From the NCBI RefSeq assembly GCF_018919215.1, contig NZ_JAHLQK010000001.1, positions 218,430 to 282,429 of the forward strand: a DNA stretch of 64,000 nt, read 5' to 3'. The position numbers were made by a program, and so were the translations under genes. Origin of the DNA: Alkaliphilus flagellatus. Its GTDB lineage: Bacteria; Bacillota; Clostridia; Peptostreptococcales; Natronincolaceae. Positions 47,223-55,639 of the stretch are shown in pieces. The notes under the pieces were generated by a model. That model was not told where the DNA came from and made no database searches. It worked only from the letters and a program-made list of their open reading frames with translations. Position 1 is the stretch's first letter. Each line of letters starts with the position of its first letter.

Positions 47223-48230
47223 ATGGAGGTTAGAAAGTTAGGGAAAACTGACTATAATATAGGGGTTGTAGGTTTTGGCGGAATTCCTATACAAAGATTA
47301 GATGAAGAAGAAGCTGTTAGGTTAATTGATCTTGCTAGAAAGGAAGGGATTAATTTTATCGATACAGCTAGAGGATATGAAGCAAGTGAGAGTTTAATCG
47401 GAATAGGCATTAGAGGAACGAGGGAACATTGGACTATTGCTACTAAATCCATGGCTAGAGATTATGAAAGCATGAAAAAGGATATAGAAATTAGTTTGAA
47501 GAACTTATGCTGTGAATACATAGATTTATATCAGTGTCACAATGTTAGAACTAAGGATCAGTATGATCAAATAATGAGTACTAATGGAGCATATAAAGCA
47601 CTAGATGAAGCAATGAAAGAAGGAAAAATAAAGGCTATAGGCATTACAAGCCACGATATAGGTATTTTAGGGAATGCTATAGAGACGGATTATTTTTCTA
47701 CAATTCAGTTTCCTTACAATGCAGTTGAAAGACAGGCGGAAGATCTATTTAAGAAAGCTAAGGAAAGAAACATTGGAGTTATTGTGATGAAACCATTAGC
47801 AGGTGGAGCAATTACAAAGGGGAATTTAGCTCTAAGATTTATTTTAGAAAATCCTAATGTTTCTGTAGTTATTCCAGGAATTGATAGGATCGAACAAGTT
47901 GCAGAAAATGCAGCAGTTGCAAAGTCTTTTATACCTTTAAATAAGGATGAAAGACAGGCACTTGAAAAACTTGCTAAAGAGTTAGGTTCTAAGTTTTGTA
48001 GGAGATGTGGATATTGTCTGCCTTGTCCTCAAGAGATTGATATTCCTACTCAGTTTTTAATGGAAGGATATTATACCAGATATGACCTAAAGGAATGGGC
48101 AGCAACAAGGTATTCCAGCTTACCCAAAAAAGCATCGGACTGTATTAAGTGCGGGAAGTGCGAAACAAGATGTCCATATGATTTGCCGATTCGAGAAATG
48201 TTGAAAAATGTAACTAAACAACTAGGTTAA
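47223..48230 (+). CDS. Aldo/keto reductase with C-terminal ferredoxin motifs
   Basis: A 335-residue protein. The AKR barrel begins RKLGKTDYNIGVVGFGGIP, has the catalytic-tetrad Asp/Tyr region NFIDTARGYEASE (about 45), the IATKS lysine (about 76) and the C-terminal NADP-site segment VVIPGIDRIEQV (about 215). An added Fe-S tail carries CRRCGYCLPCP (about 260) and CIKCGKCETRCPYDLPI (about 306), a fusion common in anaerobes. The substrate is unknown. It may take electrons from ferredoxin instead of NADPH. Confidence 0.9.
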   Translation: MEVRKLGKTDYNIGVVGFGGIPIQRLDEEEAVRLIDLARKEGINFIDTARGYEASESLIGIGIRGTREHWTIATKSMARDYESMKKDIEISLKNLCCEYIDLYQCHNVRTKDQYDQIMSTNGAYKALDEAMKEGKIKAIGITSHDIGILGNAIETDYFSTIQFPYNAVERQAEDLFKKAKERNIGVIVMKPLAGGAITKGNLALRFILENPNVSVVIPGIDRIEQVAENAAVAKSFIPLNKDERQALEKLAKELGSKFCRRCGYCLPCPQEIDIPTQFLMEGYYTRYDLKEWAATRYSSLPKKASDCIKCGKCETRCPYDLPIREMLKNVTKQLG

Positions 48231-48328
48231 ATCAGGTATAAAAAGTTTGAAATTGTTAAATAATGCATAATAGGTTTTAATTATTTAGTTTTTAAGTAAG
48301 TAAAAAAGGACAACTGATTCTATTTTTG

Positions 48329-48356
48329 AGCACAGAATATCTGTGCTTATTTTTTT
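48329..48356 (+). terminator. Terminator after the aldo/keto reductase gene
   Basis: AGCACAGA (48329-48336) pairs with TCTGTGCT (48340-48347), followed by TATTTTTTTG. Confidence 0.85.
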
Positions 48357-48405
48357 GATTAAATTTTGGGAAAGCAGAGAAAGGAAATTATTTAGAGGTA
48401 TATGA

Positions 48406-48443
48406 AAAAACCAAGACAAGTTTTTTTATTTGTCTTGGTTTTT
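48406..48443. terminator. Terminator for the convergent GerMN gene
   Basis: AAAAACCAAGACAA (48406-48419) pairs with TTGTCTTGGTTTTT (48430-48443). The A-run on the left gives a T-run for the minus-strand transcript. Confidence 0.85.
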
Positions 48444-48469
48444 ATTATAAAATAAATATAAATAGACTT

Positions 48470-49834
48470 TTAATCTTCTGGATTAATATAAACTGGTGGA
48501 GCAAAATCATAATTTATTATTCCTTGCTCATTTGTATCTTTGGAATCAACTTTTACTTTAATGTTAACAAAATCCACATCATTTAAAGACTTAAAGGTAA
48601 ATATAATACCATCTACCATCATTTGACGACGGTGGTCATTATTTTCATAGACCTTTAAAAATTCTTCATTAAATGTTAAAGTAAGTACACGGTTAGCAAT
48701 GTTGTAATCCAACAACTCAACATCATTAGGCACAATAGGATGTCTTTTAGAGTTGTAGATTTCAGGTATTCCTTTAAATTTCATAGTATCAAAAATAGTG
48801 TTAATATTATTATCATCATATTGATTTCCAAACATAGAGAAAGGAATTGGTGATAACAAAAATCTATTGGTGTCAGATAAATAAGCAGTGTAAATCATTG
48901 TATTATCTGGTTTGTGGTAAGGCACATCCATCGTCATACCGTGGAAAGCATCCTTTATAATCTTACCATTAAATTGAAACTGGACCTTAGATATTCCATT
49001 GATAGACGTTAAAGAATTTACTAAACTATTTACTGCATTAGTAGAGGCGCTAGAACCTTGATTAAAGCTGCCAAGATCTGCAGGTAAATTTACATAGGCA
49101 GTATCTCCAGATTTTCCAGCCTTGCCTCCTACCGGGATGGGAGTTCCTAATGGTAAACCGAGATTGCTATTAGGACCCTTTTCTAAGTTTCTAAGGGTTG
49201 TAGTCAAAGGAGAACTTGTATATGGTACAAATCTTGTAATAGGCACTAAATAATTTGCTTCGTTGTCCGGGAAATAAAGTGTTAGAGCAGTTTCTCCATG
49301 CTTAACTGATGTAATGGCGGGTAAAGCAGGAATATAGTTTCCTTCAGTATTAAAATGTATATCAAATTCAGCCTCTTCTGTAGCTACGTTTACATTATCG
49401 ATATTAGGTTTAATTTTTAACTTATAAGAGCCATCAGGTAGATTTAATTTTTCTTGGTCGAAATCAAAAATGATGTAAACAGGAGTACTACTGTAAAGTT
49501 CAAGAGACTTATAATTACCAAGGGTCACAAGGTCATCTAAAGATAGATCTTGGATTGTATCACCATTAGATGTCAGTTCAACAGTAAAGGGATTATTTTC
49601 ATTAAATAACAGCCCTGTATAACTCTTATCTGAATCTGCAGAAAAGCCATATTTAACTTGAACATGATTAGAGGATATTACCTTTTCCTCCGTAGTGACA
49701 ATAATAGCATCATTTTTGGAAACAATAGTTGGTATAATAGAACTAAAATTAATGCTACTTGCGTAAATAGGCATACCAGATGCTGTTATGCCTATTAATA
49801 GAAGTACAAAGATATTTCGAATCGTTCGCAACAT
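48470..49834 (-). CDS. GerMN-domain exported protein
   Basis: A 454-residue protein with a signal peptide (NIFVLLLIGITASGMPIYA). Residues about 190-320 match the GerMN domain (ALTLYFPDNEANYLVPITRF, then LEKGPNSNLGLPLGTPIP and VNSLVNSLTSINGISKVQF), found in sporulation and spore-germination lipoproteins. No lipobox is visible. The N-terminal half resembles an immunoglobulin-like exported domain. It is a single-gene unit with GGAG before the ATG, and it supports a spore-forming host. Confidence 0.85.
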   Translation of the reverse strand: MLRTIRNIFVLLLIGITASGMPIYASSINFSSIIPTIVSKNDAIIVTTEEKVISSNHVQVKYGFSADSDKSYTGLLFNENNPFTVELTSNGDTIQDLSLDDLVTLGNYKSLELYSSTPVYIIFDFDQEKLNLPDGSYKLKIKPNIDNVNVATEEAEFDIHFNTEGNYIPALPAITSVKHGETALTLYFPDNEANYLVPITRFVPYTSSPLTTTLRNLEKGPNSNLGLPLGTPIPVGGKAGKSGDTAYVNLPADLGSFNQGSSASTNAVNSLVNSLTSINGISKVQFQFNGKIIKDAFHGMTMDVPYHKPDNTMIYTAYLSDTNRFLLSPIPFSMFGNQYDDNNINTIFDTMKFKGIPEIYNSKRHPIVPNDVELLDYNIANRVLTLTFNEEFLKVYENNDHRRQMMVDGIIFTFKSLNDVDFVNIKVKVDSKDTNEQGIINYDFAPPVYINPED

Positions 49835-50016
49835 TCAATCAACTCCAATCTTAGCTTATCCTAAGTTATACTTTATATTATAAAATATTGAAATGTTTCC
49901 GTAAATAGGAATCGTACAACAAATGTTGGCAAAATAGTAGCAAAGTAGTGTAAAATGATAATTAAGTAATTTCATTCGACTACATCTGTCAAGATATATA
50001 AAGGAGAGTTATTAGC

Positions 50017-51369
50017 ATGGTAGAAAAAGATAAAATATATGACATTAAAATAGATGGTTTAGGAAGTAGTGGAGAAGGTGTCGGCAAAATAAATGGTTTT
50101 ACAATTTTTGTTTCAAGAGCTATACCAGGAGATATAGTAAAAGTAAAAATAAATATTTTAAAGAAGAACTATGGAATAGGGGAACTATTAGAAATTATAG
50201 AACCATCTGAAGATAGAATAGAGCCTAAGTGCCCAAATGTTAATATATGTGGTGGATGCCAAATTATGCATATGAGCTATGGAGCACAGCTAGAGATGAA
50301 GCGAAAAATTGTAGAAGATGCTTTAACTCGTATAGGGAAGATAGATACTACTGTTAATCCAACTTTAGGCATGGATAATCCATACGAATATCGTAATAAG
50401 GCTCAATTTCCTGTTGGTGTAATTGATGGTAAGGCAATTTTAGGCTTTTATAAAATGGGAACACATGACATTGTAGATACAGAATATTGTCATATTCAGT
50501 CTCCTATTAATGAAAAAATAGTTAAAATAGTAAAGAGATATATAGAAGATTTCAGTGTAAAGGTATATGACGAGAAAAGTAGAACAGGATTAATTAGACA
50601 TATAGTTACAAAAGCTGGTTTTACTACTGGTGAGGTAATGATTGTTATAGTAACTAATGGTAGAGATTTGCCACAGAAAAATCAGCTTATTGAAATGTTT
50701 AAGGAAAATATAGAGGGATTAAAAAGTGTTGTTCAAAATATTAATACAAAGAATACAAATGTTATTTTTGGACAGGAAACCATTACTTTATACGGAGAAG
50801 ATAAAATAGTTGATTATATAGGAAATCTAAAGTTTCACATTTCAGCTCAATCCTTTTTCCAAGTAAACCCGACACAAACTAAAGTTCTGTATGAAAAGGC
50901 ATTGGAATATGCAGATTTATCAGGAAATGAAAGGGTATTTGATATTTACTGTGGTATTGGAACTATATCATTATTTCTAGCACAGAAAGCTAAAGAGGTA
51001 CATGGTGTAGAAGTAGTAGAAGCCGCTATAAAAGATGCACGAGAAAATGCATCAATTAACAACATTAATAATGCTAACTTTTATGTGGGAAAGGCCGAAG
51101 AAGTAGTGCCAAGATTATATAAGCAAGGAATTAGAGCAGATGTTGTAGTTGTAGACCCACCTAGAAAGGGATGCGAGGAAAGTGTACTTGAAACAATAGT
51201 AAACATGGAGCCTAAAAGAATAGTTTATGTTTCTTGTAACCCAGCCACATTGGCAAGGGATTTGGCCTATTTAGATGAGCGAGGATATAATGTTGATAAA
51301 GTGCAACCAGTGGATATGTTTCCGCATACTTCTCATTGTGAAAGTATTTGCCTTTTGCATAAGAAATAA
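50017..51369 (+). CDS. rlmD: 23S rRNA (uracil-5-)-methyltransferase, RlmD/TrmA family
   Basis: A 450-residue SAM-dependent RNA methyltransferase. It has an N-terminal TRAM domain (DIKIDGLGSSGEGVGKI), the [4Fe-4S] cysteines CPNVNICGGCQ (about 73) and CHIQ (about 157), the SAM motif VFDIYCGIGTISLFLA (about 310), DPPRKGCEES (about 383) and the catalytic Cys in YVSCNPATLARDL (about 408). The E. coli RumA acts on U1939. Firmicutes have several paralogues (RlmCD-like), so the exact site is uncertain. It has a GGAGAG ribosome site. Confidence 0.9.
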   Translation: MVEKDKIYDIKIDGLGSSGEGVGKINGFTIFVSRAIPGDIVKVKINILKKNYGIGELLEIIEPSEDRIEPKCPNVNICGGCQIMHMSYGAQLEMKRKIVEDALTRIGKIDTTVNPTLGMDNPYEYRNKAQFPVGVIDGKAILGFYKMGTHDIVDTEYCHIQSPINEKIVKIVKRYIEDFSVKVYDEKSRTGLIRHIVTKAGFTTGEVMIVIVTNGRDLPQKNQLIEMFKENIEGLKSVVQNINTKNTNVIFGQETITLYGEDKIVDYIGNLKFHISAQSFFQVNPTQTKVLYEKALEYADLSGNERVFDIYCGIGTISLFLAQKAKEVHGVEVVEAAIKDARENASINNINNANFYVGKAEEVVPRLYKQGIRADVVVVDPPRKGCEESVLETIVNMEPKRIVYVSCNPATLARDLAYLDERGYNVDKVQPVDMFPHTSHCESICLLHKK

Positions 51370-51544
51370 GGAAATAGAGCGGAATTTGTGTGTTAAATCA
51401 AGAAAAGAATAATGTTAAGAAGTCTAAGAATTGCTATTTTAAAAATAACGATAAAATTTCTGAAAAAAGAGTAATTAGAACTGCTTACAGTTAACAGGTT
51501 TTTGGATGAACCATTAAATAGTTTGTATTTCAGAGAGGTGTGAC

Positions 51545-52432
51545 ATGGATATAAAAGATTTAGCAATATTTAAAACAGTAGCATATTTTGGAAATATTAC
51601 TAAGGCTGCAGAACACCTGAATTATGCACAATCGAACGTGACAGCTAGAATCAATCAATTGGAACATGAATTGGAAGTAGATTTATTTATCAGAAACAGT
51701 CGAGGAGTAGTACTGACTAATTCCGGAGAAATATTTTTGGATTATGCTAATAGAATGATTAGTTTACAAGATGAAGTGGTTAGTGTTCTGCATGATGGAA
51801 CTCGAGGAAAATTAAAAATCGGATTAATCATAGAAGTGGCATCAGTAAGATTACCTTATATAATGCGCGATTTTAAAGAAGCGTGCCCCAATGTTGAGCT
51901 AGTAACCTATATTGAATCTACAGAGGCATTATTGGGCAAGATTTTAAACTATGAATTGGATGGTATTTTTGTAGATGGACCTATAAAAAATGATGAACTT
52001 GTTCAAGAAATTTGTATAGACGATGAACTTGTTTTAATTACAGGTCAACAATTGCCAGATTCTCGAAAGTTAGAATTGATTTGTAAAAATGATTTGATTG
52101 TAGCATCGCAAAATTGTATCTATAAAAGAAAATTTGAACAGTGGGTTCAATCCGAGGATATTCAATTACCAAGGTCAATTCAAGTTGGCACTTGGGACGG
52201 GATTTTTGCTTCTGTTGAACTGGGTTTGGGTTTTTCGATTACAATACGGTCTTTAGCGGAGAAATACAGTAAGTCTAATTCATTTTTTATTTATGACCTC
52301 CCTAAAGCGTATAATCAGAATCCGCTTGTTTTTTTAAGAAGAAAAGATAGGATAACGACGAGGGCTTTTCAAACATTCCTAGACATATCATCACAAAAAA
52401 CGATTTCTAATAGCGGAAATAGTAATTTGTAA
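51545..52432 (+). CDS. LysR-family transcriptional regulator
   Basis: A 295-residue regulator with an N-terminal winged helix-turn-helix (KDLAIFKTVAYFGNITKAAEHLNYAQSNV-type, residues 3-60) and a substrate-binding domain (about 90-285). GAGAGGTG precedes the ATG. It is in the same direction as the PhzF gene, 56 bp upstream, so it likely controls that gene. The inducer is unknown. Confidence 0.9.
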   Translation: MDIKDLAIFKTVAYFGNITKAAEHLNYAQSNVTARINQLEHELEVDLFIRNSRGVVLTNSGEIFLDYANRMISLQDEVVSVLHDGTRGKLKIGLIIEVASVRLPYIMRDFKEACPNVELVTYIESTEALLGKILNYELDGIFVDGPIKNDELVQEICIDDELVLITGQQLPDSRKLELICKNDLIVASQNCIYKRKFEQWVQSEDIQLPRSIQVGTWDGIFASVELGLGFSITIRSLAEKYSKSNSFFIYDLPKAYNQNPLVFLRRKDRITTRAFQTFLDISSQKTISNSGNSNL

Positions 52433-52488
52433 TGGAAATTCTTTTGCTATACACTTACTTTATCAAGTATAAAAAAGGAGTGTTAGTT

Positions 52489-53388
52489 ATGAAGAAAATA
52501 CAAGTCTATCATGTAGATGCATTTACAGATCAAATTTTTGGTGGAAATGCCGCGGGTGTAGTTCCCGAAGCAGTGGGGTTAAATGAGCACGACATGCAGA
52601 AGATCGCAAGAGAGTTAAATCTTTCAGAGACTGCATTTTTATTTCCTTCTAATGACAAAAATTATGATTATGTGGTGCGTTATTTTACACCAAGTACAGA
52701 GGTTGATTTTTGCGGTCATGCTACGGTAGGCCTGTCATGGGTTATGGCAATGGAGTATGGCTGGATGGAAAAAGCCTCACAAATTAGATTGAAAACAAAT
52801 ATTGGTATTGTTCCGGTTGAATGGTCTATGCAAGAAAAAAAATTAAATAGTGTTGTGATGACTCAAGTTGCACCTAAAACAAAACAATTTGAGGTGGATA
52901 AGGAAGAAATCTGTCGTGTAGTCGGGATTAATCCAATGGACATCGATGATAAATATCCGATCAGGTTAGCATATACAGGAAATTGGCACTTATTAATTCC
53001 GGTAAAGAACAGTAAAGCAATCGACGCATCAGTACCGATATTTGAAGAATTAAAAGATTTAAATCTTAAATTTGATATTACTACTACACATTTATTTAGT
53101 TTTAACAGTTTTGATGAACGATATAAAATATATACAAGAGATTTTGCACCAGCAGTCGGAATTGCTGAGGATCCGGTTACAGGAGCAGCGAATGGTGCGT
53201 TAGCAGGATACTTAGTATTGGAAAATATTTTAGACCCAAAAACAGACCATGAATTTACAATTGCCCAAGGACATGCAGCTGGAAGACCGGGAGAACTTAC
53301 AATAAAGATTATTGCAGGAAAAACTAATCCGACTATCAAAGTTGGGGGAAAAGCGACTATTTCAATTAATGGAACTATAAATCTTTAA
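52489..53388 (+). CDS. PhzF family isomerase/epimerase
   Basis: A 299-residue protein of the PhzF fold (diaminopimelate epimerase-like). VDAFTDQIFGGNAAGVVP starts the protein; the catalytic Glu lies in NLSETAFLFP (about 45), and GHATVG (about 71), EDPVTGAANGAL (about 220) and GHAAGRPGEL (about 255) follow. The reaction in this host is unknown. ATG 52489 with AAGGAG is chosen over an ATG at 52432 that overlaps the end of the LysR gene. Confidence 0.9.
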   Translation: MKKIQVYHVDAFTDQIFGGNAAGVVPEAVGLNEHDMQKIARELNLSETAFLFPSNDKNYDYVVRYFTPSTEVDFCGHATVGLSWVMAMEYGWMEKASQIRLKTNIGIVPVEWSMQEKKLNSVVMTQVAPKTKQFEVDKEEICRVVGINPMDIDDKYPIRLAYTGNWHLLIPVKNSKAIDASVPIFEELKDLNLKFDITTTHLFSFNSFDERYKIYTRDFAPAVGIAEDPVTGAANGALAGYLVLENILDPKTDHEFTIAQGHAAGRPGELTIKIIAGKTNPTIKVGGKATISINGTINL

Positions 53389-53514
53389 TGAAACAATTGA
53401 ATGAATTTTTCATTATACCAATTATTAGAATTAATTAATTCTTTGAATTACGCCAGGGGGATACCAGCTTCAAGTGAAATCATTTTTGTCTACTCAAGGC
53501 ATGTAGAGTGTGTT

Positions 53515-53550
53515 GTGAATATAGAGAAGAAATAGATTTTCTTTATTCAC
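53515..53550 (+). repeat. Hairpin downstream of the PhzF gene
   Basis: GTGAATA (53515-53521) pairs with TATTCAC (53544-53550), with AAGAAA/TTTCTT inside. A weak T-rich tail follows; it may end the PhzF transcript. The next promoter starts within 10 bp. Confidence 0.4.
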
Positions 53551-53556
53551 TCTTTA

Positions 53557-53585
53557 TTGACTTTTTCAACGTATAATAGTATAAT
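53557..53585 (+). promoter_or_regulatory. Promoter for the resistance-leader region
   Basis: TTGACT (53557-53562) and TATAAT (53580-53585) are spaced exactly 17 bp. This is the strongest sigma-A-like promoter in the resistance island and starts a roughly 400-nt leader before the ABC-F gene. Confidence 0.75.
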
Positions 53586-53615
53586 GATAAAAAATTTGAA
53601 ATTTGAGGTGAAAAA

Positions 53616-53636
53616 ATGATTAATTTTTCTTGCTAA
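53616..53636 (+). CDS. Possible six-codon leader peptide
   Basis: GAGGTG lies just before an ATG with the frame MINFSC and stop TAA. Its codons TTTTTCTTGC can pair with GCAAGAAA at 53699-53706, and a nested hairpin (AAGTACA/TGTACTT, AAACAG/CTGTTT) follows at 53643-53696. The layout is of the type used by drug-inducible resistance leaders. No functional claim beyond that. Confidence 0.4.
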   Translation: MINFSC

Positions 53637-53743
53637 TTTTTAAAGTACATTTAATACAAAGATAAACAGGTGTGCTCTGTTTGTTTTGTTGTACTTATGC
53701 AAGAAAGTTATTCTTTTTTCTCTTAATATATACACTTGTGTTA

Positions 53744-53752
53744 TGCTATAAT
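53744..53752 (+). promoter_or_regulatory. Extended -10 promoter element
   Basis: TGCTATAAT is an extended -10 (TG-N-TATAAT). The -35 region upstream is poor. It may start a shorter leader transcript that runs into the terminator at 53778. Confidence 0.5.
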
Positions 53753-53777
53753 GATTAGCTTAACTACGTATATCTAT

Positions 53778-53819
53778 GAGCTGTAAGAATAATTAATTCT
53801 TGCGGCTCTTATTTTTTTA
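53778..53819 (+). terminator. Intrinsic terminator inside the ABC-F leader
   Basis: GAGCTGTAAGAAT (53778-53790) pairs with ATTCTTGCGGCTC (53796-53808, two G-U wobbles), followed by TTATTTTTTTA. It lies upstream of the second leader ORF, so transcription of the ABC-F gene must pass at least two terminator-like structures. Confidence 0.85.
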
Positions 53820-53852
53820 TAAATAATTCGAATAAGGAGGATAAATAATATT

Positions 53853-53933
53853 ATGATAAATAAAGACACTTTGCTAACACATGATAATCTCCATATAGAG
53901 TCGGATACTGCAGGCGACACTTATATGGAGTAA
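53853..53933 (+). CDS. Leader peptide (26 codons) of the ABC-F resistance gene
   Basis: AAGGAGG lies 12 bases before an ATG that opens a 26-codon frame ending at TAA (53931-53933). Codons 13-15 (CTC CAT ATA, encoding LHI) pair perfectly with codons 24-26 (TAT ATG GAG, encoding YME), so translation and RNA folding are linked. The tail has the pattern TH..LH....D...D..ME, also seen in the leader ORF before the cfr-like gene at 55486. Part of that match is forced by the hairpin arms. Confidence 0.7.
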   Translation: MINKDTLLTHDNLHIESDTAGDTYME

Positions 53934-53970
53934 TAACAAGGTCGCCTATTGTTCCGACTTTGTTATTTAT
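53889..53970 (+). promoter_or_regulatory. Attenuator before the ABC-F gene
   Basis: Three mutually exclusive pairings are visible. Hairpin A: CTCCATATA (53889-53897) with TATATGGAG (53922-53930). Terminator: AATAACAAGGTCG (53932-53944) with CGACTTTGTTATT (53955-53967). Antiterminator: AGTCGGA (53899-53905) with TCCGACT (53953-53959), plus GGCGAC (53913-53918) with GTCGCC (53941-53946). A ribosome stalled on the leader would break hairpin A and favour the antiterminator. This is the expected switch for drug-induced read-through. Confidence 0.72.
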
Positions 53971-53998
53971 ACCATTAAATACAGAGGAGGACAAAAAT

Positions 53999-55477
53999 AT
54001 GTCTTTAATAAATGTTACAAACCTAACCTTTGCTTATGAAGGTAGCTATGATAATATTTTTGAAAATGTAAGTTTTCAAATTGATACCGATTGGAAATTA
54101 GGATTTACTGGAAGAAACGGAAGAGGAAAGACTACTTTTTTAAATCTTTTGCTTGGGAAATACGAATATAATGGAAACATTTCGGCTGATGTGACTTTTG
54201 AATATTTTCCTTATGAGGTGCAGGAGCAAAGCAATTTCACCATAGATGTCATAAGGGAGATTAGTCCAAATTCAATGGATTGGGAAATAGTAAAAGAATT
54301 ATCTTTGTTAGATATGGACTACGATGCTTTATATAGACAGTTTTATACACTATCTAAAGGAGAGCAGACCAAAGCATTGTTGGCTGCTATGTTTTTGAAG
54401 GAGAACTCCTTCTTGCTTATTGATGAGCCTACCAATCATTTGGATGCTGAAGCTAGGCAAAAACTAAGTAATTACTTGAAAAAAAAGAAAGGATTTATTC
54501 TGATTTCACATGATAGGTCTTTTTTGGATAATTGTGTTGACCATATCTTGTCTATTAATAAAACTAATATTGAAATACAAAAAGGAAATTTCTCTTCATG
54601 GTGGAGAAACAAAGAATTACAAGATGATTTTGAGCTAGCAGAAAACGAAAAATTGAAAAAGGATATTAACAGACTTTCCAGCTCGGCAAAACGTACATCT
54701 ACGTGGTCAGATAGTGTTGAAAGCAGCAAGTATGGAACTACTAATTCTGGGAGCAAATTAGATAAAGGATATGTTGGACATAAAGCTGCAAAAATGATGA
54801 AGCGTGCTAAAAATATAGAAGCTAAACAACAAAATATGATTGAGGAAAAATCAAAGCTTCTTAAAAATATTGAATCTAATGAAAGTTTAAAAATAGTACC
54901 GCTTACTTTCCATGATAAAAAGCTTGTAGAACTTACAGATGTTGCAATTGAATATGATGATAGAATTGTCTGTGAAGGAGTAAGCTTCACTATAGAGCAA
55001 GGTGAAAAAATTGCTATTCAAGGAAAGAATGGCAGCGGAAAATCAAGTATATTGAAATTAATTTATGGAGAAAACATCCCCCATAGTGGAATTGTAAGAA
55101 AGAATAATAAGTTAATCATTTCCTATGTTTCACAAGATACTTCAGATTTATATGGTAACTTATCTGAGTATGCAGATAAACACTGTATTGACGAGAGTTT
55201 ATTTAAATCGATGCTTAGAAAACTTGATTTTTCAAGAGAACAGTTTGAAAAGAATATCGAAGATTTTAGTGGAGGACAGAAGAAAAAGGTATTGCTTGCT
55301 AAAAGTTTGTGTGAACGGGCACATTTGTATATTTGGGATGAGCCATTGAACTTTATTGATGTCATTTCTCGTATGCAGATTGAGAAATTGTTAATTGAAC
55401 ATGAACCTACAATTTTGTTTGTTGAGCATGATAGTGCATTTTGTGAAAATGTTGCAACAAAAACAATAAAATTGTAA
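53999..55477 (+). CDS. ABC-F ribosomal protection protein (Lsa/Vga/CplR-like)
   Basis: This 492-residue soluble ABC-F protein displaces antibiotics from the peptidyl-transferase centre. It has two ATPase domains without membrane helices: Walker A GRNGRGKTT (about 38) and GKNGSGKSS (about 345), signatures LSKGEQTKALLAA and FSGGQKKKVLLAK, and Walker B FLLIDEPTNHLD and LYIWDEPLNFID. Between them is a long basic linker (about 190-290) that would reach the ribosome. Lsa-type proteins protect against lincosamides, streptogramin A and pleuromutilins. The ATG at 53999 has GAGGAGG before it. The leader supports drug induction. The exact spectrum is inference. Confidence 0.88.
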   Translation: MSLINVTNLTFAYEGSYDNIFENVSFQIDTDWKLGFTGRNGRGKTTFLNLLLGKYEYNGNISADVTFEYFPYEVQEQSNFTIDVIREISPNSMDWEIVKELSLLDMDYDALYRQFYTLSKGEQTKALLAAMFLKENSFLLIDEPTNHLDAEARQKLSNYLKKKKGFILISHDRSFLDNCVDHILSINKTNIEIQKGNFSSWWRNKELQDDFELAENEKLKKDINRLSSSAKRTSTWSDSVESSKYGTTNSGSKLDKGYVGHKAAKMMKRAKNIEAKQQNMIEEKSKLLKNIESNESLKIVPLTFHDKKLVELTDVAIEYDDRIVCEGVSFTIEQGEKIAIQGKNGSGKSSILKLIYGENIPHSGIVRKNNKLIISYVSQDTSDLYGNLSEYADKHCIDESLFKSMLRKLDFSREQFEKNIEDFSGGQKKKVLLAKSLCERAHLYIWDEPLNFIDVISRMQIEKLLIEHEPTILFVEHDSAFCENVATKTIKL

Positions 55478-55485
55478 AGGTAGAA

Positions 55486-55578
55486 ATGGCAATTAATATG
55501 TTTAATGGGAATATAAAAGTAACACACAATAGGCTCCATGCAAAGCCAGATGTTTTGAGCGACGCTTGCATGGAGTAG
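55486..55578 (+). CDS. Leader peptide (30 codons) of the cfr-like gene
   Basis: AAAGG lies just before an ATG opening a 30-codon frame that ends at TAG (55576-55578), 9 bp after the ABC-F gene. The end has the same pattern as the ABC-F leader: TH..LH....D...D..ME, with 14 codons from CTC to GAG in both. CTC CAT GCA (55534-55542) pairs with TGC ATG GAG (55567-55575). It is too short to be called by most gene finders. Confidence 0.65.
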   Translation: MAINMFNGNIKVTHNRLHAKPDVLSDACME

Positions 55579-55635
55579 TATAAGTCGCTAATTATACTGG
55601 CTTTGCTTCCTAACTATTAATAGTGAGGAGGAAGC
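55534..55635 (+). promoter_or_regulatory. Attenuator before the cfr-like gene
   Basis: Hairpin A: CTCCATGCAA (55534-55543) with TTGCATGGAG (55566-55575). Alternative: AAAGCCAG (55542-55549) with CTGGCTTT (55597-55604), plus AGCGAC (55558-55563) with GTCGCT (55584-55589). A small hairpin AGTATAA/TTATACT (55577-55598) takes the terminator position but has no clear U-tract. GCTTCC (55605-55610) can also pair with GGAAGC (55630-55635) next to the ribosome site, so control may be at translation. Confidence 0.62.
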
Positions 55636-55639
55636 CTAC

